Shown piece by piece: positions 55,145 to 63,847 of a DNA stretch of 64,000 bases. The notes under the pieces are model-generated. The model was not told where the DNA came from, ran no database searches, and saw only the letters and a list, made by a program, of their open reading frames with translations. This DNA comes from Rhodospirillaceae bacterium MC! (GTDB taxonomy: Bacteria; Pseudomonadota; Alphaproteobacteria; MC1). Every line of letters begins with the position of its first letter. Position 1 is the stretch's first letter. The stretch covers positions 119,583 to 183,582 of the forward strand of contig NQOV01000007.1 of NCBI GenBank assembly GCA_002632265.1, given 5' to 3'. The position numbers were made by a program, and so were the translations under genes.

Positions 55145-56125
55145 ATGAATATATACGTACTAACTCTAGTTTCTGCTGAAAATACATTCTTAGATACAAA
55201 AATTATAGCAAACGCCCAACACTCTCTCCAAACCATTGCGAGCGTGAAAATTTTAGATACAAATTCCCTATCAAAAAAAGACTCTAGCGAAGACCCAAAA
55301 AAAGACCATACAAAAGAACGTGCAGTTGATATATTATTCTCAATTGATGAAGATAACATCCAAGAACTATCAAGCGTTAATCTGGAGAAAACCTTAGTGG
55401 ATTATTGCATTCAACCATTTAAAGGACGCTTTAAGAAGTTACTGGTTACCGATATGGATAAAACAGTAATCGATAACGAAACCATTGTCGAAATGATCAC
55501 AGCCATGGGGCAAGGCGAAAAGGCTCAAGCCTTAATGAATCAAGCAAAAAACAATGAAATAACCTACATGAAAGGGATCAAAGCAAGATCCAAACTGTTA
55601 ACAGGCACTAAGGCAACACCATTATTTAAGCAACAATTGGCAACAATCAAATATATTAGCGGAGCTAAAACCCTAATCGCCACCCATAGATACTTAGGGG
55701 GAATTCCCTTTCTACTAACTGCAGGAGTGGAAGAATTCGCTCAAAAGGTGGTAAAAGAATTGGGATATAGTGGACACTATTCAAACTTCTTAAGCCGTGA
55801 TGTGGAAGATAAATTCGACGGCTACGTCGATGGACCTGTACTAAGTTCCGAACAAAAGGCCATGCTTTTGGGGGTATTGTGTAAAGAACAAGATATTGAG
55901 CTTGAAAATTCCTGTGCAATTGGCGACGGCATCAACGATATCGGCATGATCGACGGTGCAGGCTTGGGCGTATCTTATAAATCTCCTGATAACGTACGCC
56001 AATACGCCAATGCAGAAATCAACGTCGGCAATCTTGAAACATTATTATTCTTCATGGGAATTGTCGAAGATAATTTCATCCATGATATTGACGAGCTAAA
56101 AGAAAAACGCAACACACAGAATTAA
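55145..56125 (+). CDS. serB: phosphoserine phosphatase
   Basis: A 326-residue HAD phosphatase releasing serine from phosphoserine. The nucleophile motif DMDKT is at residues 103-107, with the later EFAQKVVKELGYSGHYSN region and motif III/IV GDGINDIGMIDGAGLGVSYKSP. The N-terminal extension of about 95 residues is usual for SerB with a degenerate ACT-like domain. Divergence from ispG and co-direction with sfsA (45 nt) suggest a serB-sfsA unit. Confidence 0.93.
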   Translation: MNIYVLTLVSAENTFLDTKIIANAQHSLQTIASVKILDTNSLSKKDSSEDPKKDHTKERAVDILFSIDEDNIQELSSVNLEKTLVDYCIQPFKGRFKKLLVTDMDKTVIDNETIVEMITAMGQGEKAQALMNQAKNNEITYMKGIKARSKLLTGTKATPLFKQQLATIKYISGAKTLIATHRYLGGIPFLLTAGVEEFAQKVVKELGYSGHYSNFLSRDVEDKFDGYVDGPVLSSEQKAMLLGVLCKEQDIELENSCAIGDGINDIGMIDGAGLGVSYKSPDNVRQYANAEINVGNLETLLFFMGIVEDNFIHDIDELKEKRNTQN

Positions 56126-56169
56126 AGGGTAAAAACGCAAGAATTAAAAAGCAAGGATTAAGAATAAAA

Positions 56170-56874
56170 ATGCAATATGATGTAACGCTACTAAAAGGTA
56201 AGCTAATTAAACGCTATAAGAGATTTATGGCAGATATCGAACTTGAAAATGGTTCTATCATTACCGCCCATTGTACCAATTCTGGAAGTATGAAAACGGT
56301 TTTAGAGATCGGAGCTACTGTCTATGTTTCGCCAGCAGATAACCCCAAACGTAAATTAAAATATACTTGGGAAATGATCGAGCTAAATGGCCAGCTTGTG
56401 GGAATCAATACTTCAATTCCCAATAAGATCGGCTTTGAAGAAATATCAGCAAACAATATCCCAGAACTTGCAGGCTACGAAATCGTAAAAAAAGAAGTGA
56501 AATACGGTAAAAACAGCCGTATAGATATCTATCTAGAAGATCCTAAACTTGGAATCCACTATGTGGAAATCAAAAACGTAACCCTATCATACGGCAACAA
56601 CCTTGCCGAGTTCCCTGATTCCGTAACCACAAGAGGAACAAAACACTTACACGAGTTAATAGATATGGTAAAAGAAGGACATAAAGCAAGTATGTTATAT
56701 ATTATCCAACGTCAAGACTGCCACACCTTTACCACCGCAAAAACAATCGACCCCAACTATCACCAAGCCCTACTAGACGCAAAAAAAGCAGGCGTCAACA
56801 TCCTCGCCTACGACTGCAAAATCACCCCCACCTCTATCACTCTAAACAATAAAATAAACATCGACTTAACATAA
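56170..56874 (+). CDS. sfsA: sugar fermentation stimulation protein SfsA
   Basis: A 234-residue SfsA protein, a DNA-binding/nuclease-like fold of unclear role. Diagnostic stretches: GKLIKRYKRFMADIELENG, AHCTNSGSMKTVLEIGA, KYGKNSRIDIYL, VEIKNVTLSYGNNLAEFPD, TTRGTKHLHEL. It ends 4 nt before the large 34-bp repeat array begins. Confidence 0.93.
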   Translation: MQYDVTLLKGKLIKRYKRFMADIELENGSIITAHCTNSGSMKTVLEIGATVYVSPADNPKRKLKYTWEMIELNGQLVGINTSIPNKIGFEEISANNIPELAGYEIVKKEVKYGKNSRIDIYLEDPKLGIHYVEIKNVTLSYGNNLAEFPDSVTTRGTKHLHELIDMVKEGHKASMLYIIQRQDCHTFTTAKTIDPNYHQALLDAKKAGVNILAYDCKITPTSITLNNKINIDLT

Positions 56875-56878
56875 ACAC

Positions 56879-57830
56879 CCTATCCTATCCGATCAAACAT
56901 CTTAACATACACACCACCATATCCTATCAAACATCTTAACATACACACCACCGTATCCTATCAAACATCTTGCCATACACACCACCATATCCTATCAAAC
57001 ATCTTGCCATACACACCACCATATCCGATCAAACATCTTGCCATACACACCACCATATCCGATCAAACATCTTGACATACAAGACGCCCTATCCTATCAA
57101 ACATCTTGACATACAAGACGCCCTATCCTATCAAACATCTTGACATACACACTACTATATCCGATCAAACATCTTGCCAGACACATTACCGTATCCTATC
57201 AAACATCTTAACATACAAGACGCCCTATCCTATCAAACATCTTAACATACAAGACTCCATATCCGATCAAACATCTTAACATACACACCACTATATCCTA
57301 TCAGACATCTTGCCATACACACCACCATATCCGATCAAACATCTTGCCATACACACTACCGTATCCTATCAGACATCTTGACATACACACTACCATATCC
57401 TATCAGATATCTTGACATACACACTACCATATCCTATCAGATATCTTGACACACACCACCATATCCGATCAGACATCTTAACATACACACCACCATATCC
57501 GATCAGATATCTTGACAGATACACCACCATATCCTATCAGATATCTTGCTAGACACACTACCATATCCTATCAGATATCTTGACATACACACTACCGTAT
57601 CCTATCAGATATCTTGACATACGCACCACCATATCCGAGTAGATATCTTGACAGACACCACAACATATCCTATCAAACATCTTGACATACACAATACCAT
57701 ATCCTATCAAACATCTTGACATACACACCACCATATCCTATCAGATATCTTGACATACAAGACTCCATATCCTATCAGATATCTTGACATACACACTACC
57801 ATATCCTATCAGATATCTTGGCAGATAATT
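56879..57830 (+). repeat. tandem array of about 28 copies of a 34-bp unit (composite element, locus C)
   Basis: The unit is roughly TATCCTATCAAACATCTT + GACATACACACCACCA, spaced 32-35 bp (34 typical), with point variants and no unique spacers. Units near the left end read CAAACATC, the middle CAGACATC, and the right half CAGATATC, a gradient that indicates local amplification. Each unit carries TTGACA or a near variant. The array abuts the conserved core at 57815-57905. Confidence 0.9.
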
Positions 57831-57905
57831 CAAACATAACAGTGTTACATATAGAATGTTTGATTGCATGTACTGGAGTTTGTCATCTCATTCATTGTCC
57901 CTAAC
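57815..57905 (+). repeat. conserved core of the composite element, locus C
   Basis: ATCTTGGCAGATAATTCAAA then an interrupted palindrome (AAACAT ... ATGTTT) and GATTGCATGTACTGGAGTTTG, closely matching the core at 21.55 kb (GATCGCATGTACTGGAGTGTG). Confidence 0.65.
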
Positions 57906-57942
57906 ATGGGTATTTTAAACATTAATGTATTTTCCATGTGCT

Positions 57943-58088
57943 GGCCTAATATAGGTGTAATATAAGTATATATAACACTAATATAGATATATTATAACGA
58001 ATTGATGATATGTTTAAAAACAGTTATCTTATTAAATCGCACTTAAAATAGCAATAGATGTACTCATATTATATATTTAGTTTAGGCC
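57943..58088 (+). repeat. GGCCTAA-bounded module C1
   Basis: A 146-bp AT-rich segment whose ends form the perfect inverted repeat GCTGGCCTAA / TTAGGCCAGC (counting two flanking bases). Same architecture as the 143-bp module at 17186-17328. Confidence 0.65.
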
Positions 58089-58125
58089 AGCAAGTATAAT
58101 AATCAATAGAGTAAAAAAACAACCA

Positions 58126-58153
58126 TTGTTCTTTATAGATGTTCTGTTATAAT
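58126..58153 (+). promoter_or_regulatory. promoter for the first tiny ORF
   Basis: TTGTTC (58126-58131), 16-nt spacer, TATAAT (58148-58153), about 50 nt before the tiny ORF and its strong AAGGAGG ribosome binding site. Confidence 0.55.
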
Positions 58154-58201
58154 TTAGAAATGACAATAACAAGCATTCAGATTTAAGGAGGAAGATATAA
58201 T

Positions 58202-58264
58202 ATGACTGTTATTATATCTTCTATTTATTCTTATATTTCACGGCCTAAGGTATATATATTGTGA
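58202..58264 (+). CDS. tiny hydrophobic peptide ORF 1 (20 residues)
   Basis: ATG at 58202 follows AAGGAGGAAGATATAAT, the best Shine-Dalgarno sequence in the window. The peptide is 20 residues, Ile/Ser/Tyr-rich, ending in RPKVYIL; its last codons read through the GGCCTAA end of module C2. The second tiny ORF nearby resembles it. By size, hydrophobicity and the adjoining hairpin it could be a small membrane peptide of the type I toxin kind, or a leader peptide; neither is shown. Confidence 0.4.
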   Translation: MTVIISSIYSYISRPKVYIL

Positions 58265-58370
58265 ATATATCTAATAATATCTTAAGTATAGTTTAATAAA
58301 ATATTATTTTGAGATATGTACTTAATGTATTATTATACATCTAAACTAACATTGTATATACTTTAGGCCG
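58241..58370 (+). repeat. GGCCTAA-bounded module C2
   Basis: 130 bp with ends CGGCCTAAGGTATATATA and TGTATATACTTTAGGCCG, complementary over about 17 positions with few mismatches. Confidence 0.65.
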
Positions 58371-58423
58371 TAAATTGAAACTTATGAGAATTGTAATATG
58401 ATATCGTCTTTTATAAATAAAAT

Positions 58424-58480
58424 ATGGCTGTTTTATATTCTATTTATTATTCTATTCTACGGTCTAAAATATGTAGATAA
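58424..58480 (+). CDS. tiny hydrophobic peptide ORF 2 (18 residues)
   Basis: An 18-residue ORF similar to ORF 1 (MAVLYSIYYSI versus MTVIISSIYSYI, then RSK versus RPK). It also reads into the GGCCTAA-type end of the next module. It has no clear ribosome binding site, so it may be a decayed copy. Confidence 0.3.
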   Translation: MAVLYSIYYSILRSKICR

Positions 58481-58603
58481 TACGTATATATAATAGTGCT
58501 TTAAGTGTAATTTAATAGAGTGAGATTTCTGGATATATCATTAATTTATTATAACATATCTAAACTAATATTATATATACTTATACTAAATCATCTTTAG
58601 GCC
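58461..58603 (+). repeat. GGCCTAA-bounded module C3
   Basis: 143 bp with ends GGTCTAAA and TTTAGGCC (one mismatch, a G-T pair in RNA). Followed by AGTAGGAATTAT and a two-codon ORF. The rest of the gap (58604-58882) is AT-rich upstream sequence of the LacI regulator with nothing else recognised. Confidence 0.6.
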
Positions 58604-58882
58604 ATGAATTGAAAAAGTAGGAATTATATGGAATAGGTGGTTATGTTTGTGGGTAAAGATATCGTAAAATATATTCTTTGATTAAAATACTAATACAGAA
58701 AAGTAATATTTTTCTTTCTCGTAATAAATCCTTAATACATTTTGTCATATAATACTATACATAGTATATAAAACACTCTTTTCAATAGAATTAAATATTG
58801 TAAATTAATATGAAAACAATAGCATATCAGTATTATATACATATAATAATATAATATTCAAATGGAGTTTTATAAATATACC

Positions 58883-59959
58883 ATGGCCAAAGTACGATTA
58901 AAAGATATTGCTGAAGTTGCCAAACTTTCACTTTCTACAGTGTCAAGAGCTTTAAATAATGATCCAGAAATTTCCTTGGAAACTGTAAAATACGTTAAAC
59001 TAGTAGCCGAACAAATGGGCTATATCAAAAATAAGGACGCCAGTTCCCTACGCACTGGCACGAATCAAAACATTGTTCTTGTGAGTGTTGCAGGAACAAA
59101 CAATAACGATATCTTTTTCAGCCCCAAATATCACGCCATGCAGGATGGAGCTTTTAAGGCTGTAGAAAAAACAAATCTTAGCTTATTCATCTTACCAGTT
59201 AACTTAGAAAACATCATCGAAAAACTTGATACATTATGTAAAGAAAACAAACCCCAAGGATTAATTATCGATGGTCAGTATCTACGAGTGGAAACCATAA
59301 AAGCCATACAGAAATTTCAAGTCCCCATGGTGGTATTACAGAATAATGAATGTCTTAGCGTTCCCAATATTATGATCAATCAAGATGTGTACGTCTATGA
59401 AGCGATAAAATCTCTGATGTTAAAGGATGTTAAGAAAATATATCTTTGTCATTCTTTAGTTCAGAATTCATCTTCTAATCTCTATAAAGAAGGTGTTAAC
59501 ATGGCTCTAAATGATAGCCTAAAACAATACGATATTCGCCACCAATACGAAGAGTTATTCAGCAATAACGCAGGATTCTCAAGCTTTGTCGAACGTGTTA
59601 TCAGAAAAAATAAGGATAAAAACATCGGCTTTATTGTTTCATCCACAAGTTACAGTGCGTCAATTTATAGTGCTTGTGCTAGAACTAAAGCAGAAATAGG
59701 CAAAACTGTTCACTTAGCTACCCTAACATCCATTCCCGAATTCTTCGCCATTACCCATGTGGCATCCAACATATGGTTTGTAGATTTCAAAGAGCTAGGA
59801 ACATTATTAGTAGATACTCTCTTGCAATTCATATCAGGCGTGCCAGCGAACCAGCTACAAAAAAATATCTCTCCCACACGCATAAGAAAAGACTACATCG
59901 AAAAACGCCAGCAAGCCCAACTACCAAAAGAAACCAAAATTACCATTTTAGATCTATAA
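58883..59959 (+). CDS. LacI-family transcriptional regulator
   Basis: A 358-residue sugar-responsive regulator: N-terminal helix-turn-helix and hinge (VRLKDIAEVAKLSLSTVSRALNNDPEIS) followed by a periplasmic-binding-protein-like ligand domain (about 65-345). The start at 58883 gives the usual MAKVRLKDIA N-terminus; an ATG at 58862 is also open. The motif is clear but the target is unknown; it could control the sugar locus at 1-15 kb or the PTS gene, neither adjacent. It lies immediately after the composite repeat element. Confidence 0.9.
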   Translation: MAKVRLKDIAEVAKLSLSTVSRALNNDPEISLETVKYVKLVAEQMGYIKNKDASSLRTGTNQNIVLVSVAGTNNNDIFFSPKYHAMQDGAFKAVEKTNLSLFILPVNLENIIEKLDTLCKENKPQGLIIDGQYLRVETIKAIQKFQVPMVVLQNNECLSVPNIMINQDVYVYEAIKSLMLKDVKKIYLCHSLVQNSSSNLYKEGVNMALNDSLKQYDIRHQYEELFSNNAGFSSFVERVIRKNKDKNIGFIVSSTSYSASIYSACARTKAEIGKTVHLATLTSIPEFFAITHVASNIWFVDFKELGTLLVDTLLQFISGVPANQLQKNISPTRIRKDYIEKRQQAQLPKETKITILDL

Positions 59960-60423
59960 AGTGAGATAAAGCTCATAATATCACATATAATATTGAATTT
60001 TAAGACTTAAATAAACATATAAAAATACTTAACATTTATTAAAAAAGTATTAACATTAGAAAAACAAAGTAAAATATAACTCATAAGAAAAAAACATATA
60101 ATGTTAAATTAATAATTTCATAAGTTAGTTAATATCATAATTAAATAGCCACTAAGATATTGATTATAACAACATATCAATACATTATATAAGATAACTT
60201 ACAATATAACTTTAAAATATTTCTGTAAACTTAAAAAATTAATTCTTGACATATTTAAGTTTATGTTTTATAATACATAAAAAGTATAGCATAAGTATGA
60301 TAATAAGTACATTAATAAGTATGGTCATAAGCAGAGTGTAAGTATAATATGAGTATGGTAATGAGTATCATAATACATATTGTATCCACTAAAGACAAAC
60401 AAAAATATAAAGGAATTTTTAAA
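59960..60423 (+). promoter_or_regulatory. upstream region of the HSDR_N-DUF5655 gene with a perfect consensus promoter
   Basis: TTGACA (60246-60251), exactly 17 nt, TATAAT (60269-60274), followed by a leader of about 145 nt built from loosely repeated ATAAGTATG-type words (about 60285-60375). The stretch 59960-60240 shows only AT-rich sequence. Confidence 0.75.
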
Positions 60424-61521
60424 ATGTTAAAAACAAAACTCAAGCAACTAATGGAAAATTTACATGCCAACGAGCAAATAAATTATGAATTCGCCTTAAA
60501 TAGTGAAGAAGCCACAAACTCGGTTATTGTAGAACCATTTTGCCAAATACTAGGTTATAAGAGCGAAAACTTTGCCGAATTCAGAAGAGATATAGCAATC
60601 AATTACACCAATTCCAAAGCTGATTATGGTATTTACTATGAAAATCAGCTGGCACTTATTATTAAGACCAAGAAATTAGCCACAGATTTTAATATGCAGG
60701 ATCTAACCAACTTTAACAATTTATTTTATAAATCAAAGTCTCAATTTGCCATTCTTACCAACGGATTAGAGTATCGTTTTTTCACTTGCGAAGAAAAAAA
60801 CAACACAAGAACCATAAATAACGAGCCATTTTTCATCTTTAACTTAAAAGAATTCACAGATACGGACATCCAAAAACTAGAAAATTTCAAGCGTGAAAAT
60901 TTTAATCCCAATGAAATCATACACACCATAGAAAAAATCAACATCTTAGAATCTTTCAAAAGTAAATTACTAGAAGAGATTGAAAATCCTAGTATTAATT
61001 TTGTCAACTTTTTCATTCAAGAATCCAACTATAAGTTCCCAGAATATTACCAAAATCATCAATGCACTCCCATACTTAAGGACGCTATGGAACAGATATT
61101 TAATTTAACTCATCCCAATTCCTCACATGATGAGCAGGCAAGCAATAGCCAACATCTAACCAATAATGATTACGATACTCATTTTAACAAGCTAGCCATT
61201 AACAATCTAAAAAACATCATGAATATCCTACGAGAGTATATATTTAGCCTAGATTCTAACATAGGAGAAAAAACCCACTCTTCTTATATAGGTTACTACG
61301 CCAACAAGAATTTTATCCGAGTATTTACCCAAGCAAAATCCATAAAAATATATTTAAGATTAAACGATTCAGACATGCTAAAATACGAAGAATACGGCAA
61401 AAAACTTCCCGATGGTCATCGCCACGGATTAGTACAATTTAACATACAAATCACAGAAAATAGTAATCTGGAAAAAATAAAAGAAATGATTCTCGTTGCC
61501 TATGAATATACACAAAAGTAA
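60424..61521 (+). CDS. HSDR_N-like nuclease-fold protein with C-terminal DUF5655 domain
   Basis: A 365-residue protein. Residues about 25-130 match the type I restriction HsdR N-terminal pattern: EATNSVIVEPFCQILGY, an aspartate in SKADYGIYY, a lysine in ALIIKTKK and the SQFAILTNGLEYRFF block; the usual IE-x-K glutamate is replaced (IIKTKK). The C-terminal 100 residues (NIMNILREYIFSLDSNI to the VAYEYTQK end) resemble DUF5655, often joined to such nuclease domains. Start ATG at 60424 follows AAGGAATTTTTAAA; an upstream ATG at 60349 lacks a site. Stands alone behind a perfect promoter. A role in nucleic-acid defence is possible but unproven. Confidence 0.7.
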   Translation: MLKTKLKQLMENLHANEQINYEFALNSEEATNSVIVEPFCQILGYKSENFAEFRRDIAINYTNSKADYGIYYENQLALIIKTKKLATDFNMQDLTNFNNLFYKSKSQFAILTNGLEYRFFTCEEKNNTRTINNEPFFIFNLKEFTDTDIQKLENFKRENFNPNEIIHTIEKINILESFKSKLLEEIENPSINFVNFFIQESNYKFPEYYQNHQCTPILKDAMEQIFNLTHPNSSHDEQASNSQHLTNNDYDTHFNKLAINNLKNIMNILREYIFSLDSNIGEKTHSSYIGYYANKNFIRVFTQAKSIKIYLRLNDSDMLKYEEYGKKLPDGHRHGLVQFNIQITENSNLEKIKEMILVAYEYTQK

Positions 61522-61627
61522 CAAATATCTTTTCCACCCTTAACTCTCTCTATAAATTTAATTCTTTCGTAATCATATTAATATATAATCATACACATGA
61601 ATAAAAAATACTAGGTGAGTTTGTAGA

Positions 61628-62080
61628 ATGCGTAACAATGTAATCAATGATTTTTGGAAAAGAAAATCACTAGAAGATATGACACATGAAGAATGGGAAT
61701 CCCTGTGCGATTTTTGTGGTAGATGTTGTTTACACAAATTAGAAGACATTGAAACCCAAGAAATATGCCACACTCGAGTATCTTGCAGATTGTTAAATCC
61801 CGTTGATAGCAGTTGCACAAAATACAACAAACGTATGCTTTTAGTTCCTGATTGCGTAAAAGTAGCACCCCATAACATCCAAGATATCATCCATTGGATG
61901 CCGAAAACTTGTAGCTACAAACTGCTATACCATAAAAAAGATCTTCCCCCATGGCATCCGCTAATTACAAATGATCCCTTAAGCACGACCAAATCAGGCA
62001 ATAGCGTTGCAGGAAAAACCATAAGTGAACTTGATGTTTTAAACTTGGATGACCACATAATCAATGAAGAAGATTTATGA
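61628..62080 (+). CDS. ycgN: YcgN-family cysteine cluster protein
   Basis: A 150-residue UPF0260/YcgN protein with the cysteine-rich signature CDFCGRCC near residues 29-36, CRLLN, CTKYNKRM and the C-terminal KTCSYKLLYHKKDLPPWHPL. The cysteines probably bind zinc or an Fe-S cluster. AGGTGAGTTTGTAGA precedes the start. Function unknown. Confidence 0.9.
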   Translation: MRNNVINDFWKRKSLEDMTHEEWESLCDFCGRCCLHKLEDIETQEICHTRVSCRLLNPVDSSCTKYNKRMLLVPDCVKVAPHNIQDIIHWMPKTCSYKLLYHKKDLPPWHPLITNDPLSTTKSGNSVAGKTISELDVLNLDDHIINEEDL

Positions 62081-62201
62081 TTCTCTCACATACACATATT
62101 AGATTCTCTAAATTCTCTCACAATTCTCTCACACATGTGATTCTATAAAGCTAATATTTAAGGGAAAAATCAAGAAATTTCAAAAATAATTAATTTTACG
62201 C

Positions 62202-62230
62202 TTGCATATCAAAAAGTTTTATGCTATGAT
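62202..62230 (+). promoter_or_regulatory. promoter of the structured RNA
   Basis: TTGCAT (62202-62207), 17-nt spacer, TATGAT (62225-62230), directly upstream of the structured region. Confidence 0.65.
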
Positions 62231-62236
62231 ATATAA

Positions 62237-62391
62237 ATGGATGAAAGCTGGAATCTGCCGTGATGTGGATTTATCAGGAGCCTTATACGTATATAAAGGG
62301 AGCTGTCCCTGTTCTTACTCGTGGGTAGAGCATATGGCACCCACTTGGTGATTTTTAGGCACCATGAAGATTTCCGACACACGTTTTTTTT
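62237..62391 (+). ncRNA. structured small RNA of about 155 nt, candidate 6S RNA
   Basis: A promoter, about 155 nt of locally GC-richer sequence with no ORF, and a T8 tract. The ends pair (CTGGAATCT with AGATTTCCGAC), and internal hairpins are visible: CCTTATA-CG-TATATAAAGG, GGGA-GCTG-TCCC, a perfect GTGGGT / ACCCAC stem and GGTG / CACC. The size and the TATGGCACCCAC segment recall alphaproteobacterial 6S RNA, which binds RNA polymerase; this identity is tentative. Alternatively it is a leader with terminator for the downstream gene, 207 nt away. Confidence 0.5.
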
Positions 62392-62442
62392 GGCTTTTAT
62401 CCTTTATTTCTTAATATGAAAAAACATCATAACAAACAACAA

Positions 62443-62485
62443 AATACTTTATAGCGATCATTAACAAGCTATAAAGTATTTTTTT
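62443..62485 (+). terminator. perfect 13-bp Rho-independent terminator
   Basis: AATACTTTATAGC (62443-62455) and GCTATAAAGTATT (62468-62480) followed by TTTTTTC. It is a second terminator after the structured RNA and before the DUF2066 gene. Confidence 0.85.
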
Positions 62486-62598
62486 CTTGATTTTTCCTTG
62501 GCTTTTATATACAATTACTTAATTCTTATATGATTCTTAAAGGGCGTAATATGTGATACATTCACATCTTACCTTGCAAACACGAAGCCGAGCTTGAA

Positions 62599-63780
62599 AT
62601 GAAACCAATAAAAAAACAAACTCTATTACTTATCGCTATCCTTTCCCTGCTTACAATAATTAGTAATTACAAAATAGCACATGCCAAAGTAACGAGTTAT
62701 AATATTAATGGTGTTTATGTGAATGTTCAATCTTCTTCCAGTGCAAAAGCACGTGAGAAAGCTTTTGCTATCGGCAAGCAAAAAGCATTCGCCATGCTTA
62801 TGGAAGAGTTGGTAATGGCGAGCGATCTGAAAAAACTTCCACCTTTAGAAAATAACATTTTAAGTTCCTATGTGGCTTCATTTGGCGTTCAAAGTTCTAA
62901 AACAACGCAAAAAAGCTTTTTAGGAGTTCTAAATTTCACATTCGATTCTAAAAAGGTAAATAACTTTTTAAGATCATCTAAAGTTAATTTTGTTCGTATC
63001 AGTAAAAAGCCCGTGTTAATTGTGCCTGTGAGTAAATTCGGCACTCAATATATGATCGGCTATGCCCATGATACAACCAAATTATGGCAGAAATCTTGGC
63101 GAGAAACAAGAACATCAAATTATGGTCTAGTTTCCTTTAAGTATCTTTATACTTCTTCTGTTTTGCCCAAATCATTAAGCCCTAACCTGTTAGTCAAAGG
63201 CGATCGCCGTGCAATTCTAGCCTTGAGACGACATTTCGGCTTGTTAGATATTGCGATCGTCTACATTGCATCAGGCAAGGGCGGATTGGCGGGGCGTGTT
63301 TTATATGTTCCCATTCATAACAAGCGTAAGATCTTAAACATTAGCCATAGCCCCAACTATAATGATAGCATACATAAAGCTAAGAAATTGATTTCCAGCT
63401 ATTGGAAACTCAACAATATGCAAGAAAATTCCAACACTGATTCGAAAATACAAATTGTTTCTACCATTCGCAAAATACAACCATGGTTACGCTTAAAAAG
63501 ATATATTACAAGCGTTGGCACTAATACCCATTTAGTATCACTACAAATGGGACATATGGCATTGGTTACCGATTACCCAGGTGGTGGGAAATATCTTGCA
63601 CATTTATTACGTGGCTACGGATACAATATGGTATATAAGGATTCATATTGGGAAATATCTCTCATTGGACAATCTGCCATTAAGAATAGTACAGGCAAAA
63701 AGGGGAATGTGAAGAAAATAGATTCCGCTCCTGTAAAAAGCATGAATGCAGAAAGCTCAAATCTACCCATGGCCAACTAA
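62599..63780 (+). CDS. DUF2066 domain secreted protein
   Basis: A 393-residue exported protein with a signal peptide (MKPIKKQTLLLIAILSLLTI to AHA). The opening YNINGVYVNVQSSSSAKAREKAF and VNFVRISKKPVLIVPV are characteristic of DUF2066, found in alpha- and gammaproteobacteria. In alphaproteobacteria it commonly sits just before the DnaA-like hdaA gene, as here. Function unknown; probably periplasmic. The ribosome binding site is weak (GCCGAGC). Confidence 0.82.
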   Translation: MKPIKKQTLLLIAILSLLTIISNYKIAHAKVTSYNINGVYVNVQSSSSAKAREKAFAIGKQKAFAMLMEELVMASDLKKLPPLENNILSSYVASFGVQSSKTTQKSFLGVLNFTFDSKKVNNFLRSSKVNFVRISKKPVLIVPVSKFGTQYMIGYAHDTTKLWQKSWRETRTSNYGLVSFKYLYTSSVLPKSLSPNLLVKGDRRAILALRRHFGLLDIAIVYIASGKGGLAGRVLYVPIHNKRKILNISHSPNYNDSIHKAKKLISSYWKLNNMQENSNTDSKIQIVSTIRKIQPWLRLKRYITSVGTNTHLVSLQMGHMALVTDYPGGGKYLAHLLRGYGYNMVYKDSYWEISLIGQSAIKNSTGKKGNVKKIDSAPVKSMNAESSNLPMAN

Positions 63781-63847
63781 AAAAGTACCCATAGGATTGT
63801 AAGATTGGGATTTTAAGATTAGAATTTTAAGATTAGGATTTCAAAAT

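Noticed and set aside
56879-57830. CRISPR array in the 34-bp repeat region
   Set aside because: The repeats are contiguous with a 34-bp period and only point variants. There are no unique spacers of constant length and no cas genes nearby.
62237-62391. Signal recognition particle RNA or a TPP, glycine or SAM riboswitch
   Set aside because: The conserved SRP apical loop (GGAAGCAGCC type) and the hallmark core motifs of those riboswitches are not present.
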